In this document: piece after piece, positions 63,739 through 64,000 of the stretch
Position numbering within the stretch: position 1 is the stretch's first letter
How the letters are laid out: each line of letters starts with the position of its first letter
NCBI RefSeq assembly: GCF_030269925.1
Contig: NC_085112.1
Coordinates: 11,595,501-11,659,500, forward strand
Length of the DNA stretch: 64,000 bases
Direction: 5' to 3'
Source: Bombyx mori
Taxonomy: Eukaryota; Arthropoda; Insecta; Lepidoptera; Bombycidae
The notes under the pieces: generated by a model
What the model was told of the DNA's origin: nothing
What the model saw: the letters and a program-made list of their open reading frames with translations, nothing else
Databases searched by the model: none
Translations under genes and position numbers: made by a program

Positions 63739-64000
63739 TAAATGTGATTTCTGAATATTTTTTTGTTATGTTTATCTACTGATCATTTACTGTTTGGGAA
63801 TATGTATATCAAAGTATTCCCAGTTACTACAGAACTATATTGAGCAATGTATCAAGCCGCGAAAGTGAGGTAAAACAATTCATGTTACGGGCTTCAGATA
63901 ATATTAGCGGCTATATTGATTCCTTCGGCGGGTACCACTGCCGGCATTGTAGGATATCTCAATTATAGTGTGTAATAAGGAAAATAAAATAATTATCATG
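63739..64000. other. Spacer to window end, no gene seen
   Basis: AT-rich with no recognised feature. Confidence 0.5.

Noticed and set aside
1..64000. CRISPR arrays, bacterial operons, riboswitches, replication origins
   Set aside because: The sequence is eukaryotic (SINEs, LINEs, LTR elements, Helitrons). The regular repeats found are contiguous tandem units without unique spacers.

Overview
The window looks like repeat-dense, gene-poor DNA from a silkworm-type moth (Bombyx mori or a close relative). The main reason is a tRNA-derived SINE of the Bm1 type that recurs at least 20 times in both orientations, with four full-length copies of about 440 bp. AT-rich spacers, several minimal Helitrons and moth-style LINE 3' ends agree with this. 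I found no convincing host protein exon, no tRNA or rRNA gene and no CRISPR array. Every long open frame belongs to a transposable element.

Layout. 1-4.7 kb: SINE and LINE 3' fragments. 4.74-14.62 kb: a BEL/Pao LTR retrotransposon on the minus strand with identical 276-bp LTRs and an AGAGC target duplication. Its protease region is split by a complete Ty3/Gypsy element of the Mag type (7.975-12.539 kb, identical 108-bp LTRs, GTAAG duplication, one intact 1404-codon Gag-Pol frame). The BEL host element has lost most of its integrase, so the Mag element looks autonomous and the BEL element does not. 15.6-16.0 kb: a 75-bp minisatellite. 20.7-21.1 kb: a solo LTR. 22-37 kb: Helitrons, short LINE coding remnants and SINEs. 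34.0-34.5 and 38.6-39.0 kb: a nearly identical ~410-bp repeat in inverted orientation. 39.4-44 kb: LINE fragments and Bm1 copies. 44.9-45.7 kb: a tandem array with higher-order structure. 47.1-47.7 kb: a decayed mariner-like transposase that lacks its core. 48.8-56.1 kb: an older LINE 3' region that received a Jockey-clade LINE on the minus strand with an 89-nt poly(A) tract and two ORFs overlapping by 8 nt. 56-64 kb: Bm1 copies, two foldback MITE-like elements and AT-rich spacer.

How the parts relate. The autonomous-looking machinery (Mag Gag-Pol, Jockey ORF2) sits beside dependent passengers: Bm1 and a second SINE that share a 3' tail, Helitrons without Rep/helicase, MITE-like foldbacks, and the integrase-deleted BEL. 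Insertion layers can be ordered: older LINE, then Jockey; BEL, then Mag; Bm1, then the second SINE. Family names rest on recognition of motifs and termini; no database search was possible.
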